64,000 nucleotides of DNA from NCBI GenBank assembly GCA_045533055.1, contig JAZSHD010000236.1:1-64000 (forward strand), given 5' to 3'. Source of the DNA: SIG78 sp045533055. GTDB taxonomy: Bacteria; Verrucomicrobiota; Lentisphaeria; Victivallales; Victivallaceae. This document shows, one piece after another, positions 9,312-18,821 of this stretch (position 1 is its first letter; every line of letters starts with the position of its first letter). The position numbers and the translations under genes were made by a program. The notes beneath the pieces are model-generated. The model was given only the letters and a program-made list of their open reading frames with translations. It had not been told where the DNA came from and made no database searches.

Positions 9312-9505
9312 TCAATATCGTTTTTCCGGAATGACCTCAAGCCAGTAGTTATTGGGCACACTTGTGATAACAGATAGTTTCCCATTATCCATCTTTGCGT
9401 TTTTGAATACGCATATTGTGCATACATTATTGTTGGTAGCTTATAAAACATAATCCGGCAAGGCTTCAAATGCAAATCACAAATGTTTTTTCCAGCATCT
9501 TTTTT
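9312..9505 (-). pseudogene. decayed remnant of a VOC (glyoxalase)-RhuM gene pair
   Basis: On the minus strand, 9356-9312 still encodes NNYWLEVIPEKRY and a stop, the same end as the intact VOC gene at 26.3 kb. Just before it, 9400-9357 matches the junction that follows the RhuM gene at 25.2 kb, including ACTATCTGTTAT and a KDG-stop resembling the RhuM end KDE-stop. Further upstream, 9444-9492 is collinear with the non-coding 5' flank of the intact VOC gene (26683-26730): AAAACATAAT, AAATGCAAAT and AATGTTTTTTC occur at nearly the same spacing. The VOC and RhuM coding bodies are missing. The rest of the 309-bp gap between MATE and IclR genes shows nothing else recognisable. Confidence 0.6.
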
Positions 9506-9605
9506 TACAGAAAACAGATTATATGATGTTATATCAGGCAGCTTGCCGTATCTCTTTATATTTTATCTTTATCTGGAACAAAACCGGAATGGTTGATCCG
9601 CTTAA

Positions 9606-10394
9606 TCAGCCCAGCAGACGCATTTCTATTTCGGTACGGGCTTTTTGCAGCAATGCAAGCTGTTCCAAGAGATATTTATCGTTGAGAAAGTAGCTGGAAA
9701 ACGCACTGCTCAATGCTGCGATAGTTACTCCCTCATGACTGCGAACCGGGATCCCCAGAGAGCTTATGCCGAAAACACTTTCATCCCGCACCACCGAATA
9801 CCCCAGCTGGCGGACTTCGGAAAGATCTTCTTTCAGCTGTTCCGGATCGCAAATCGTCCGTTCGGTCAGTTTACGCAAAGGCATTTTTTCCAGAAAACTC
9901 TCCAGTTCCGCTTCCGGCAAAGCACTTAAAAGCACCTTCCCGGCAGCCGTTGAGTGGTATTGATCCAGCCACCGCTGCCGGATGGAAATGCTTATTGGGT
10001 TGCGGCTTTCGATAACATTTACCGCAATGACCTGATTTTGATGAAATACCCCCAGAAAACAAGTTACCTGAATTGCCTGACTTAATTTTTGCAGCGGTTC
10101 CAGCGACGCTGTACGCAATTCGCTCCATACATCCGCATTATTGCCCAGAATAAATGTCTGCATACCCAATGTGTAACGCCCGCCACGGTGCTGATTTAAA
10201 TACCCTCTGGCATACAGCGTGCGGATCAGATTGTTGGCAGTCGCCGGCGATACCCCCAGTTTGGAAGCGATCTCGCCATTGCGTACCGGTCCGGCAGCAT
10301 TGCCCACGATTTCCAATATATCCAACGCCCTTTCCACAGATTGCACAAGGGTCTGCCGGGTATTACGGTTGATGTTGTGTTTTTTTTCTGTCAT
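9606..10394 (-). CDS. IclR family transcriptional regulator
   Basis: The protein has 262 residues. The ATG at 10394 is preferred over one four codons upstream because GGAG lies six bases before it. The N-terminal winged helix-turn-helix spans about residues 14-75 (SVERALDILEIVG, EIASKLGVSPATANNLIRTL, GYLNQHRGGRYTLG). The C-terminal IclR effector domain follows, with YHSTAAGKVLLSALPEAEL near residue 145 and GISSLGIPVRSHEG near 205. IclR proteins bind small metabolites, often sugar acids or aromatics, and repress or activate adjacent catabolic genes. It is divergent from the hydrolase cluster at 10.6-17.5 kb, and two matched palindromes lie between them, so it is the likely local regulator. Confidence 0.92.
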   Translation of the reverse strand: MTEKKHNINRNTRQTLVQSVERALDILEIVGNAAGPVRNGEIASKLGVSPATANNLIRTLYARGYLNQHRGGRYTLGMQTFILGNNADVWSELRTASLEPLQKLSQAIQVTCFLGVFHQNQVIAVNVIESRNPISISIRQRWLDQYHSTAAGKVLLSALPEAELESFLEKMPLRKLTERTICDPEQLKEDLSEVRQLGYSVVRDESVFGISSLGIPVRSHEGVTIAALSSAFSSYFLNDKYLLEQLALLQKARTEIEMRLLG

Positions 10395-10458
10395 ATACCA
10401 CTCCATTACTAAATCATTGTGAAAAATTATAGCTTGTTTTTTGAAAAATACAAATCTA

Positions 10459-10479
10459 TTTTACAACAATATTGTATTT
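10459..10479. promoter_or_regulatory. IclR operator candidate 1
   Basis: The arms are TTTTACA and TGTATTT separated by seven bases, one arm position off a perfect inverted repeat. The site shares arm sequence and spacer length with the perfect copy whose centre is 51 bp away (10510-10530), close to five helical turns. It lies about 65 bp upstream of the IclR start. Confidence 0.5.
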
Positions 10480-10509
10480 TTCTTAAATATAAAAACATCC
10501 TTGTTAATA

Positions 10510-10530
10510 TTTTACAATAATAATGTAAAA
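10510..10530. promoter_or_regulatory. IclR operator candidate 2 (perfect palindrome)
   Basis: TTTTACA and TGTAAAA form a perfect inverted repeat around a seven-base spacer. It lies about 117 bp upstream of the hydrolase gene and pairs with the site at 10459-10479. Binding by the divergent IclR protein is inferred from position, symmetry and duplication. Confidence 0.55.
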
Positions 10531-10646
10531 CACCTGTATTTTGCAAAAAAAATAACGACAGCCGGAAAACAGGCTTGATTTTTCGGATAGTCTGTGTAAA
10601 TTTTATCGCAAAATAATTTTAATATCTGATTTGGAGTTTTTATTTT

Positions 10647-13001
10647 ATGACTGGCAATACTCTGATCAAACTGCTCATGAGTTTTGCATTTATTGTACAA
10701 GGAGTTTTTATTGTGCAAAGCAATCCTTTGATCCCCATGGGGGCGTTGACCGGTAAACCCACCCGGGCCGAAATCCATGCAATTCTTGCCAAATACAAAG
10801 CCGCAGGCATAAATCAATATTTGGTATATCCCCGCAGCGGTTGCGAATTGGAATATTTATCCAATGAATACCTTGATACTTTGGCAACGGTTTGCGAAGA
10901 AGCCGAAAAGCTGGATTTTTCCGCCATCTGGCTTTATGACGAATTCAACTGGCCCAGCGGCAGCTGCGGCAAACGCGTGCCGCTGGAAAATCCCAAGTTT
11001 GCCATGCCATTTATCTGTGCATACAAGCAAGACGGTAAGATAAAAGTGGAAATCCGGCACAATCCGGACTATACAGCGTTAATGAATCCGGCAGCAGTTG
11101 ACCGTTTTATTGAGCTTACCCACGAACAATATTATAAACGCTTGAAGCCATACTTCGGCAAGCTGATCAAAGGTATTTTTACTGATGAACCGGAAATCGG
11201 CTACTGGAAAGATAAGGCACCCGATGCCATTTTCTGCATGGGCTATTATGAGGGGTTGGAAGACGATTACCGCAAACTCACCGGCGGCGACCTGTTTGCT
11301 GATATTGCCGCCGGCTTGCGGGGCGACCCCAACTATTACCCGGCGGTGTGTGCCGAACTGCTTGCCAAACGCTTCCGTACTTCGTACATCGACCGCTTGC
11401 AGGCGTGGTGTGAAAAGCATGGCATTGTGCTGACCGGCCATTTGATGAACGAAAATCACCCGGTAAGTGCCCGTAAAAGCAACGGCAATATCCTGAAAGT
11501 CCTGCCCGGGTTCGGCTTGCCGGGTATGGATGAGATCAACACAAAAAACACCATCTCAGGTGCCGAATGGCTGACCATGGGTACAGCCATGTACGCCATT
11601 GAAAAACGGGGCAACAAAGGTGGTTTAGGCGAACTTTTTGCAATAGGCCCCTGCGATTTGACTTTTACAAGATTGAATCAAATGCTTTACCTGACTGCAG
11701 CGTTCGGCGTTGACCACTATGTTTTGGGGATCGCACCTGTGGATTCCCGGGGGTGTGCTCATAAGCCAAACTGGTACAACTCTTTTGCCTCCGACCAGCC
11801 GCAGATGGCGGTTTTTGACGAATGGTCAAAGGCGGCAAAACGGGCTGCGGAACTGGCAAAAAAGGAACGCTCTTTTGAGATCGCAGTCCGTTACGGCAAT
11901 GGCGAAGAGCGTTTACAAGATCTTCTGATAAGTCTGGTGCGGCACCAGATATCGTGGCGTCTGTTGGATAATGAGGAAGCTGCCCCGGATGATATACCCA
12001 TGGTTTTGGTTTTGCGGAATGACGGCAAAGTCTGGGAAGAAAAAAACATCCTCAAATCCTATAACTTCGATTATTTGTGGGATATTGCCCTGAAAGACCG
12101 ACTGCCCCTGAGTTCGGTGGTTTGCGATACAAATGGCAGACCGGTAGACGATGTTTTTCTCCGCCGTTACCGCGATGGCAGCGTGCTGGTTATTGATATG
12201 TCAGAAACCGACCGGGAGCTGGTTCTGCACCGCAACAAACAAAAAGAGCCGTTTATGCTTTATGCCAATGGCGTCAAAGAATTTCCGCCGACTGTAACCG
12301 GCAGCAAAACTGCCGGAAAAACCGCTGTCTTGGCACAAAAAATCCCAAATGGCTGGCAAGTGGAGTTTGACCGGCCGCACCTTTGCCGGATGCATTTCAA
12401 CGAAAAAAATGTTGCAGAGCTGGAGCTTCAAGAAGCTCAAAACCTGCGTCTGGCTTTGCGAATATATAATTGCAAAGCGAAGGCAGAATTTAATGGCAAA
12501 CTGCTGAAAAATCCCCGTCCCTGCACGGAATTGCCTGATACATTCAACACTCTCTATAATGTTTATGATCTGGGGGTAGTTCCAGCAGGCAGACATCGGC
12601 TTGAACTGCACGATGCCGGGATCGAATACCCGTTTTTGCCGCAAGCGGTTTTTATCGGCGAAAAGTTGAGCGATTATGTAGGCAAGATCACTCAAAAGTG
12701 CCGTTACCAGCTGCCGGAAACTGCCGGAAAATTCCGGATCACCGAAGTTCCGGCCCCCGGAGCGGCAGAATTGCTGGTCGATGGTGTATCATTGGGTAAA
12801 AAACTTGTCAAACCCTACGAGTGGCAAATCCCCGCCGGATCGCAGGGCAAAAGTGTGGAAATTGTTGTTGAACACTATCTGTCCGTAGGCGGCTTATTCG
12901 GCACCCCGTGGACGGGCTCCGATGAGGCGTCCCGCTGGCGCCGGCAGGCATTAGCCCCCAAACGGCAGAAAGCCGGAGCTTTAACGGTTGAAATCGAATA
13001 A
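10647..13001 (+). CDS. secreted glycoside hydrolase, GH106/alpha-L-rhamnosidase-like
   Basis: The protein has 784 residues. An N-terminal hydrophobic segment (LIKLLMSFAFIVQGVFIV) looks like a signal peptide, and TTGGAG precedes the ATG. The barrel motifs YLVYPRSGCELEYLS (about 55-70), IWLYDEFNWPSG (about 92-104) and IKGIFTDEPEIGYW (about 174-187) match the pattern seen in GH106-like enzymes, where the YDE...WPSG and TDEP stretches form the active-site floor. ILTGHLMNE-like sequence near residue 260 supports this. The C-terminal 250 residues appear to be beta-sandwich domains. The gene opens a three-gene cluster with a prepilin-like gene and a large GH123-like gene. Rhamnosidase activity is only a suggestion; related uncharacterised families share these motifs. 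Confidence 0.6.
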   Translation: MTGNTLIKLLMSFAFIVQGVFIVQSNPLIPMGALTGKPTRAEIHAILAKYKAAGINQYLVYPRSGCELEYLSNEYLDTLATVCEEAEKLDFSAIWLYDEFNWPSGSCGKRVPLENPKFAMPFICAYKQDGKIKVEIRHNPDYTALMNPAAVDRFIELTHEQYYKRLKPYFGKLIKGIFTDEPEIGYWKDKAPDAIFCMGYYEGLEDDYRKLTGGDLFADIAAGLRGDPNYYPAVCAELLAKRFRTSYIDRLQAWCEKHGIVLTGHLMNENHPVSARKSNGNILKVLPGFGLPGMDEINTKNTISGAEWLTMGTAMYAIEKRGNKGGLGELFAIGPCDLTFTRLNQMLYLTAAFGVDHYVLGIAPVDSRGCAHKPNWYNSFASDQPQMAVFDEWSKAAKRAAELAKKERSFEIAVRYGNGEERLQDLLISLVRHQISWRLLDNEEAAPDDIPMVLVLRNDGKVWEEKNILKSYNFDYLWDIALKDRLPLSSVVCDTNGRPVDDVFLRRYRDGSVLVIDMSETDRELVLHRNKQKEPFMLYANGVKEFPPTVTGSKTAGKTAVLAQKIPNGWQVEFDRPHLCRMHFNEKNVAELELQEAQNLRLALRIYNCKAKAEFNGKLLKNPRPCTELPDTFNTLYNVYDLGVVPAGRHRLELHDAGIEYPFLPQAVFIGEKLSDYVGKITQKCRYQLPETAGKFRITEVPAPGAAELLVDGVSLGKKLVKPYEWQIPAGSQGKSVEIVVEHYLSVGGLFGTPWTGSDEASRWRRQALAPKRQKAGALTVEIE

Positions 13002-13028
13002 AATTTTAAATATACAATGGAGGGAAAC

Positions 13029-13757
13029 ATGAAAAAACAATTCACTTTGATCGAACTTTTGGTGGTGATCGCAATTATTGCCATTTTGGCGGCAATGCTA
13101 ATGCCTGCGCTTTCCACAGCACGGGAATCTGCCCGCAGTACCAGCTGTAAAAACAAACTCAAACAAATCGGGCTGGCTCTGCACATGTACGCCGGAAGCA
13201 ATACAGATTATCTGCCTTACGCCTGGAGCAACAACAAGCATGTCGTCCGCTCCGGCTATTATGGCACCAGTTACAAATACACCGACAGGCGGACATCGCC
13301 GAATATGCTGCTGGTAGGCGGCTACTTTGCCTCCGAAGCCGCCACTTCGGATGAAACGCAGAAAGTTCTTATGGAAAAATTTTTCAAATGCCCCAGCGAT
13401 ACCACCAACTTCGGAATAGTTAATGACACCATGACCGCTATAAGTTATGAGTGGTGGCACATCGATCTGACCGATGCGGAAATAAAGGATCTTACCAACA
13501 AAAGCAATCTTGCCCGTATGGTGGTGGGGCGGGACAATCCTGTCTGCACAGTTTTTACCGATGCTTACGGTCCGATCAGCTGGACTTGCGTGCAGATCAA
13601 TCACCCGACTTCGGCGAATATCCTGCGGTTGGGCGGCGATGTTGATTTGGTTACAATACCTGTCCATGATACTAAAAAGTATCCTAAATATTATGCACAC
13701 GGAACATCTTTTTTGCGCCGGATCGAAGGCGATACAAAAATCATTGATTGGGAATAA
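13029..13757 (+). CDS. prepilin-like protein
   Basis: The protein has 242 residues. The ATG at 13029 was chosen because GGAGG precedes it and because it gives the usual short leader MKKQ before FTLIELLVVIAIIAILAA. An in-frame ATG four codons earlier overlaps the ribosome site. Following the helix are MPALSTARESARSTSCKNKLK and LHMYAGSN, the conserved Cys and tyrosine region shared by all four prepilin-like proteins in this window. The C-terminal HPTSANILRLGGDVD is a degenerate H-X9-DG motif. Export and processing by a prepilin peptidase are expected; no pilus assembly genes are nearby. It lies between two secreted hydrolase genes and is likely co-expressed with them. Confidence 0.85.
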   Translation: MKKQFTLIELLVVIAIIAILAAMLMPALSTARESARSTSCKNKLKQIGLALHMYAGSNTDYLPYAWSNNKHVVRSGYYGTSYKYTDRRTSPNMLLVGGYFASEAATSDETQKVLMEKFFKCPSDTTNFGIVNDTMTAISYEWWHIDLTDAEIKDLTNKSNLARMVVGRDNPVCTVFTDAYGPISWTCVQINHPTSANILRLGGDVDLVTIPVHDTKKYPKYYAHGTSFLRRIEGDTKIIDWE

Positions 13758-13794
13758 GTTACAATCTCTATAAATATAAAAAAGGATCAGAAAT

Positions 13795-16700
13795 ATGAAG
13801 TTTTTTTCGATCGTCGGCAAGGCTCTTTGTGCCTTTTTTCTGCTGTTTGCAGCATGCGGCACAATAATTGCAGAAGCAGTGCAAGCACCTTGGATGCAGA
13901 AAATTCCGGTTATCGACGGCAAATTCGATGCCGCCGAGTGGCAGGATGCACTGGTTTGGAAACGCAGTATTTCCGGCAAAAACAAACTCCTTGCCTTGCG
14001 TAACACATTGTTTTACTTCGGCTGCGACGGCAAAAATCTCTACCTTGCCCAGCAAAGCGAGCTTAAACCATCTCATATTCAAGCTGAAGAAAAACGCTGC
14101 TGGGAGATAACCTTGCTGCCCCCCGGCGGCAAACAGGTTTCTTTTGCCATTGAGCCGGGCAAATCCGGCAAACTCCCTGCCGGAGCGGTGGTCAAATACG
14201 GTACAGCCAAAGGCTTCTGGCATGTGGAACTTGCCATACCCTTGAGCAGCTTCAGCGGCAAAGATCTTGCCGACGGCGTCTGGGGCGTGCAGATGTTCCG
14301 CAAGTGGAACATCCCCGGCGAAAAAGCCATGTGGCATTTGCCCACAGCTAAAGAGCCTTTGGCACAAATCAGGATCGTCCCCAAGGGCGTACTCTGCAAT
14401 CTTGTTGACATGATCAATCATACCAAACTTGCCAGCTGGCGGCTGACCTGGCAAATCAAAAATACCCTCGATAAACCCGTAACGCTTCGCTGGACTGCCG
14501 ATGTAAAATCACTGGAAGCTCCCGTCAACCGGGCAAAAAACATAACGCTGGCTCCGGGAGCAAGCGAAGAGGTGGTTATGCAGAGTATTTTTATGCCGGG
14601 TACTTACCGGACTTTTACAGCAGAAGTAAAAAATGCTGCTGACAACACGGTTTACTGGCAGCGTAAATTTTCGTGGGATTTTGCCCAAGCTAAAAAGTGG
14701 TTCGATCCCGATCCCCCCCTGCAGCTGCATTACGCAGTCCACCCCACGGCACAAACTTTGCGTGTGCGGGTCTTCTGCCGCAACGCCAAAAAATTTGCCA
14801 ATGTAGCCAAAGCCGAAGTGCTGGTAACTCATGAATCCGGCAAAGTCGTTGCCCGCAAAGCGTTGACCAAGCGTGCCAACAAGGATTGGTTCAGCTATTG
14901 GAACGAGCCGGAAATGAAAAACTGGCCGCTGGGTAAATACACTCTGACCGTAAAAGCTACCGGCAAAGACGGTAAAAACCAGGAACTCAAAGGTTCTTTC
15001 GGCAGACACAAGTTTGAGTGGGAAAATAACAAACTCGGAAAATCCGAACAATACATACCTCCCTTCAAGCCGCTCAAGGTCAAAAATAATGAGATCCACG
15101 CCCTGCTGACCGGCTACCGCCGCAGCGGAGTTTTCTGGGATGCTGTGTATGCTCAAGACAAAAACATTCTGGCAGCCCCAATCGAACTTAAAATCAATGG
15201 CGAAACATTCAAATCCATCACTACAAGGCAGGTAAAAGCCCCCTTCGGCCATGTGATCTTTGAAACCGATTTTATATACAAAGACCTGAAACTTACCGCC
15301 GTGCATGATTACGACTACGACGGCATGTGCAAAGTTACACTCAAGTTCGCCCCGGTCAAGCCGGTGAAAATCGACAGCATGTACTTTGATATCGACCTCA
15401 AAAAAGAGTATGTAACGCTTTACAGTGCCATGGGGGCGCGGTTGCGCAACAACTTCCACGGCTGGGTCCCCGAAAAAGAGGGCTTGGTCTGGGATAGTTT
15501 GCGTGGCAGAGTATTGAATCCGCTGCTCAAAGGATTCCGCCCCTACATCTGGGTCGGCGAACAATACAAAGGCTTCTGCTGGTTTGCCGAAACTCCCCAT
15601 AACTGGAGCATCGACCCAAGCAAGCCCGCTCAAACCCTGACGGTGGAAAAATCCGCAGTCCGGGTGCGGATCAACCTGGTCAACAAACCTGTTACCCGGG
15701 ATAAAAAGTTTGATATAGTTATGGGCTTCCAGCCCACTCCGGTCAAGCCACAGCCCAAGGTTGCTGCCATGCCAGGTCTGGTGCATCGGGTGAAGTTTGT
15801 ACCCCGCTCCAAGTACAGAAATATCATAGCTTCTTACATATATATGTGTATGCGTTACGAAGACGGTATGCTTTCGGTACCGCCCAACAACGACTGGAGC
15901 TTTCTGGAATATGTTGCCGCCGACAAGTGGAAAACTCCGGCGGAAGCCCAGGCTTTTGCTCTGGATTATGTAAAACGCAATAAGCTGGATCAGAGCGAAT
16001 ACCGCAGTATATACGATTATTCGCCGGCATTGAGCAAAAATCTGCATTTGAGCATGCGGGCATTTTGCGAGGTCTACCGCCCCAGCAATGTACGCATCCA
16101 GTATCAGAATCCCCGTGCCGTAGCCCCAAACTCCAAAGAATTCAATATGTATAGCGATGAATGGAGCTTGTGGGAAACCCGTCCGCCGAGCCTTGAACGC
16201 ATGAGCCACTTCGGCTGCGACCCTACGGACAAGCTGACTGATTTTATGCTTTACAACCTCCGCAAACTCTACAAATACGGGTTTACCGGCATTTATTACG
16301 ATAATATTTTTGATACGCCATGCTACAATGTAGCCAAAGGCCCGGCCATTGAAGTAGAACCGGGTAAAATCATGCCTTATTACCCTTTGTTTGAAATGCG
16401 TGAATTGCTCAAACGAAGTGCCCTGTTTCTGCATGAAGAAGGCAGATACCTCGGCGGATACCCCTTGCTGGAGTCGCATATAACCGATACAGTTATGATC
16501 CCGCTGGTGAGCTTTAATGCTGTTACGCTGGACTGGGAAATGAATTTCGGTTCCGATCCTTATCCCCGGCGTTTTTCGCAGCCGTATATCCTTACGAATA
16601 CAGTAGGTACTCAAACCGGTACTCTGGGGGCAACCATTATCCAGCGTGATAAAACCATGCCCGGCGATGAGATCGAGCGTTCTGTTCTGGCGGTGCAGTT

Positions 16701-17490
16701 TGCCAATAACCTTATGAGCGGCAAACTCTACGCCACGCCCGGAATGTTCTATCAGAATGCCATCAACTATATCTTTGATTTCGGCTATGAAGCCGAAGGT
16801 ACAGTCATTTATCCGGGATATCTCAAAAATAATCCGGTAAAGATCAACAACAAAGATGTTCTGGCAACCGTGGTAAAACGCAAAGATGGTGAAGTATTGC
16901 TGATGATCGGCAATGTGGGCAAAAAAGCGGTCAAGGCGACCTTTGATCTGGGCAAATTTGCTTCCGGTACTATCTATGATGCTGAAAGCAAAACCATCAT
17001 CGGCAAAGGCAGTAAATTCACTTTGCCGATAGAAAAATACAGCTACCGGTTGATCCAAGTCGGCAAAGCTCCGGCAAACGCCCAAAAACTGTCAGGTGTT
17101 GCCAATTGGAACAAGGCGACCCGGGCGGTGCTGGAACACACAGCAGAAAGTTTGATCATCAAAGATATCAAAAAAGATCACTACATCGTTAATAAGACTC
17201 TTCAGCTTGATACCAATAAAATCAGCACGATAACGATCAAATACCGTGCCCGCGGCATTGCCGGTAAAACCAACGGACAGCTTTATTTTGCCAAAGATAA
17301 GCAGAAGTTCGGTTCGCCCCGTTTTTTCCGGCTGCCCAGCTTAAAGAGTGATGATGCCTACCGCACAATAACTATAAAAACCGCCAAAAATCCGGAGTGG
17401 AAAAAACTTGGCAAAGTTACTGCCATAAGATTGGATATGATGGATCAAGCTACTGGAGTTATTGAAATAAAAGATATAAAATTCCAGTAA
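13795..17490 (+). CDS. 1231-aa secreted GH123/DUF6067-like glycoside hydrolase with CBM9-like domain
   Basis: A signal peptide occupies residues 1-28 (FFLLFAACGTIIAEA). Residues about 30-205 resemble a CBM9-type domain (VIDGKFDAAEWQDA, NLYLAQQSE, FWHVELAIPLSSF). The middle region contains YKGFCWFAETPHNWSID near residue 583 and DIVMGFQPTPVKP near 640, the signature of the GH123_N/DUF6067 family. A TIM-barrel part follows, with YGFTGIYYDNIFDTPCYN near residue 833 and NAVTLDWEMNFGSDPYP near 908. A beta-rich C-terminus completes the protein. GH123 enzymes act on N-acetylgalactosaminyl glycans, but DUF6067 proteins are largely uncharacterised. It ends the IclR-linked cluster and is followed by a strong terminator. 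Confidence 0.65.
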   Translation: MKFFSIVGKALCAFFLLFAACGTIIAEAVQAPWMQKIPVIDGKFDAAEWQDALVWKRSISGKNKLLALRNTLFYFGCDGKNLYLAQQSELKPSHIQAEEKRCWEITLLPPGGKQVSFAIEPGKSGKLPAGAVVKYGTAKGFWHVELAIPLSSFSGKDLADGVWGVQMFRKWNIPGEKAMWHLPTAKEPLAQIRIVPKGVLCNLVDMINHTKLASWRLTWQIKNTLDKPVTLRWTADVKSLEAPVNRAKNITLAPGASEEVVMQSIFMPGTYRTFTAEVKNAADNTVYWQRKFSWDFAQAKKWFDPDPPLQLHYAVHPTAQTLRVRVFCRNAKKFANVAKAEVLVTHESGKVVARKALTKRANKDWFSYWNEPEMKNWPLGKYTLTVKATGKDGKNQELKGSFGRHKFEWENNKLGKSEQYIPPFKPLKVKNNEIHALLTGYRRSGVFWDAVYAQDKNILAAPIELKINGETFKSITTRQVKAPFGHVIFETDFIYKDLKLTAVHDYDYDGMCKVTLKFAPVKPVKIDSMYFDIDLKKEYVTLYSAMGARLRNNFHGWVPEKEGLVWDSLRGRVLNPLLKGFRPYIWVGEQYKGFCWFAETPHNWSIDPSKPAQTLTVEKSAVRVRINLVNKPVTRDKKFDIVMGFQPTPVKPQPKVAAMPGLVHRVKFVPRSKYRNIIASYIYMCMRYEDGMLSVPPNNDWSFLEYVAADKWKTPAEAQAFALDYVKRNKLDQSEYRSIYDYSPALSKNLHLSMRAFCEVYRPSNVRIQYQNPRAVAPNSKEFNMYSDEWSLWETRPPSLERMSHFGCDPTDKLTDFMLYNLRKLYKYGFTGIYYDNIFDTPCYNVAKGPAIEVEPGKIMPYYPLFEMRELLKRSALFLHEEGRYLGGYPLLESHITDTVMIPLVSFNAVTLDWEMNFGSDPYPRRFSQPYILTNTVGTQTGTLGATIIQRDKTMPGDEIERSVLAVQFANNLMSGKLYATPGMFYQNAINYIFDFGYEAEGTVIYPGYLKNNPVKINNKDVLATVVKRKDGEVLLMIGNVGKKAVKATFDLGKFASGTIYDAESKTIIGKGSKFTLPIEKYSYRLIQVGKAPANAQKLSGVANWNKATRAVLEHTAESLIIKDIKKDHYIVNKTLQLDTNKISTITIKYRARGIAGKTNGQLYFAKDKQKFGSPRFFRLPSLKSDDAYRTITIKTAKNPEWKKLGKVTAIRLDMMDQATGVIEIKDIKFQ

Positions 17491-17510
17491 GTGGAGCTTA
17501 AAGTGAAGCT

Positions 17511-17565
17511 CGGGCTGTACATCAGCGGCAAATGACTTTTGCCTGAAGTACAGCCCGTATTTTTT
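17511..17565 (+). terminator. rho-independent terminator of the 10.6-17.5 kb cluster
   Basis: CGGGCTGTAC (17511-17520) pairs perfectly with GTACAGCCCG (17548-17557) and is followed by TATTTTTT. The loop holds a second small hairpin (GGCAAA with TTTGCC). It starts 20 bp after the stop codon of the large hydrolase gene. Confidence 0.85.
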
Positions 17566-17586
17566 ACAGCCTGTGCTGCTAATTAC

Positions 17587-17661
17587 TCAATAGCGGTTTT
17601 CCGGAATGACTTCCAGCCAGTAGTTGTTGGGGTCTATGAGCATAAACTATAGTTACCCATT
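17587..17661 (-). pseudogene. VOC (glyoxalase) gene 3'-end remnant at the distal end of the CRISPR array
   Basis: Read on the minus strand, 17646-17587 encodes FMLIDPNNYWLEVIPENRY and a stop, nearly the same as the last residues of the intact VOC gene at 26.3 kb. The rest of the gene is absent. Between it and the last CRISPR repeat, 17646-17661 resembles the junction sequence seen at the two other remnants (ACTATNNTTTAT and AATGGG). Codon differences from the other copies are mostly silent. Together with the copy at 25.2 kb it brackets the CRISPR-Cas locus in direct orientation. Confidence 0.6.
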
Positions 17662-18821
17662 GTTTGAGACCCCTATAAAACTGCACTACTCTCAAACATA
17701 TGCACCCCACACCAGCTAATGGCAATGGGTTGAGACCCCTATAAAACTGCACTACTCTCAAACACATGTACGGATAAGAGTTACTATTATTGGGGTTGAG
17801 ACCCCTATAAAACTGCACTACTCTCAAACTCTTTCTTTCCTACGCCCTCTGTGCAATAGGGTTGAGACCCCTATAAAACTGCACTACTCTCAAACTCAAG
17901 TTTAACTTGATATAACGGGGATTATGGTTGAGACCCCTATAAAACTGCACTACTCTCAAACAAACCCCATAGCCATAACCTTGGCAGCTTGGGTTGAGAC
18001 CCCTATAAAACTGCACTACTCTCAAACCTGCTCCCTTTTGTTGTTGCCTATACTTATGGTTGAGACCCCTATAAAACTGCACTACTCTCAAACCCGCGTG
18101 CTGTCATCTCTGTCCCATTGGGCGGGTTGAGACCCCTATAAAACTGCACTACTCTCAAACTTGCTCTAATTATAATTTAGCACGAAAAAAGGGTTGAGAC
18201 CCCTATAAAACTGCACTACTCTCAAACCCGGCGGTGTTGTTGATGTTACTTGCTTTCGGTTGAGACCCCTATAAAACTGCACTACTCTCAAACTATGTGC
18301 CTACCTCAAAGGTGCCAATTTGGGGTTGAGACCCCTATAAAACTGCACTACTCTCAAACGGCGACTTTTGTATATATGTGAATCCATTGGTTGAGACCCC
18401 TATAAAACTGCACTACTCTCAAACCGCTGTAATGTCGGGATGTCGACAGGCATTGGTTGAGACCCCTATAAAACTGCACTACTCTCAAACTGAGTACCCT
18501 CCAAGGAGTATACCCATTGAGGTTGAGACCCCTATAAAACTGCACTACTCTCAAACTGCACGGCAAGATACTTACAGTTAGTCGCCGGTTGAGACCCCTA
18601 TAAAACTGCACTACTCTCAAACCGCTTGGCGGCGATAGGCTTCAACCCGCCTGGTTGAGACCCCTATAAAACTGCACTACTCTCAAACATTGTTTATAAT
18701 GTGATGGTTTGAACGCACGGTTGAGACCCCTATAAAACTGCACTACTCTCAAACCCTATATATATAGGCGATTTCAATTTTTGAGGGTTGAGACCCCTAT
18801 AAAACTGCACTACTCTCAAAC
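17662..18821 (-). CRISPR. type II-A CRISPR array, 18 repeats and 17 spacers
   Basis: The repeats are 36 bp and begin on the plus strand GGTTGAGACCCC and end CTCTCAAAC. Starts are 17662, 17728, 17794, 17860, 17926, 17992, 18058, 18125, 18192, 18258, 18324, 18389, 18455, 18521, 18587, 18653, 18719 and 18786. Spacers are 29-31 bp, mostly 30, and all differ. All repeats are identical except the one at 17662, which differs at its second base and marks the old, leader-distal end. The crRNA is therefore read from the minus strand, where the repeat starts GTTTGAGAGTAGTGC, like type II-A repeats. This matches the direction of the cas genes. Spacer targets cannot be found without a search. Confidence 0.98.

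Noticed and set aside
14509..17085. 858-aa open frame on the minus strand
   Set aside because: It lies wholly inside the 1231-aa plus-strand hydrolase gene, which has a signal peptide, domains and a terminator. The translation shows no known motif.
17579..18620. Open frames with repeated RVVQFYRGLN or VETPIKLHYSQT peptides
   Set aside because: They are translations of the CRISPR repeats and have no start signals. The DNA repeat with unique spacers explains them fully.
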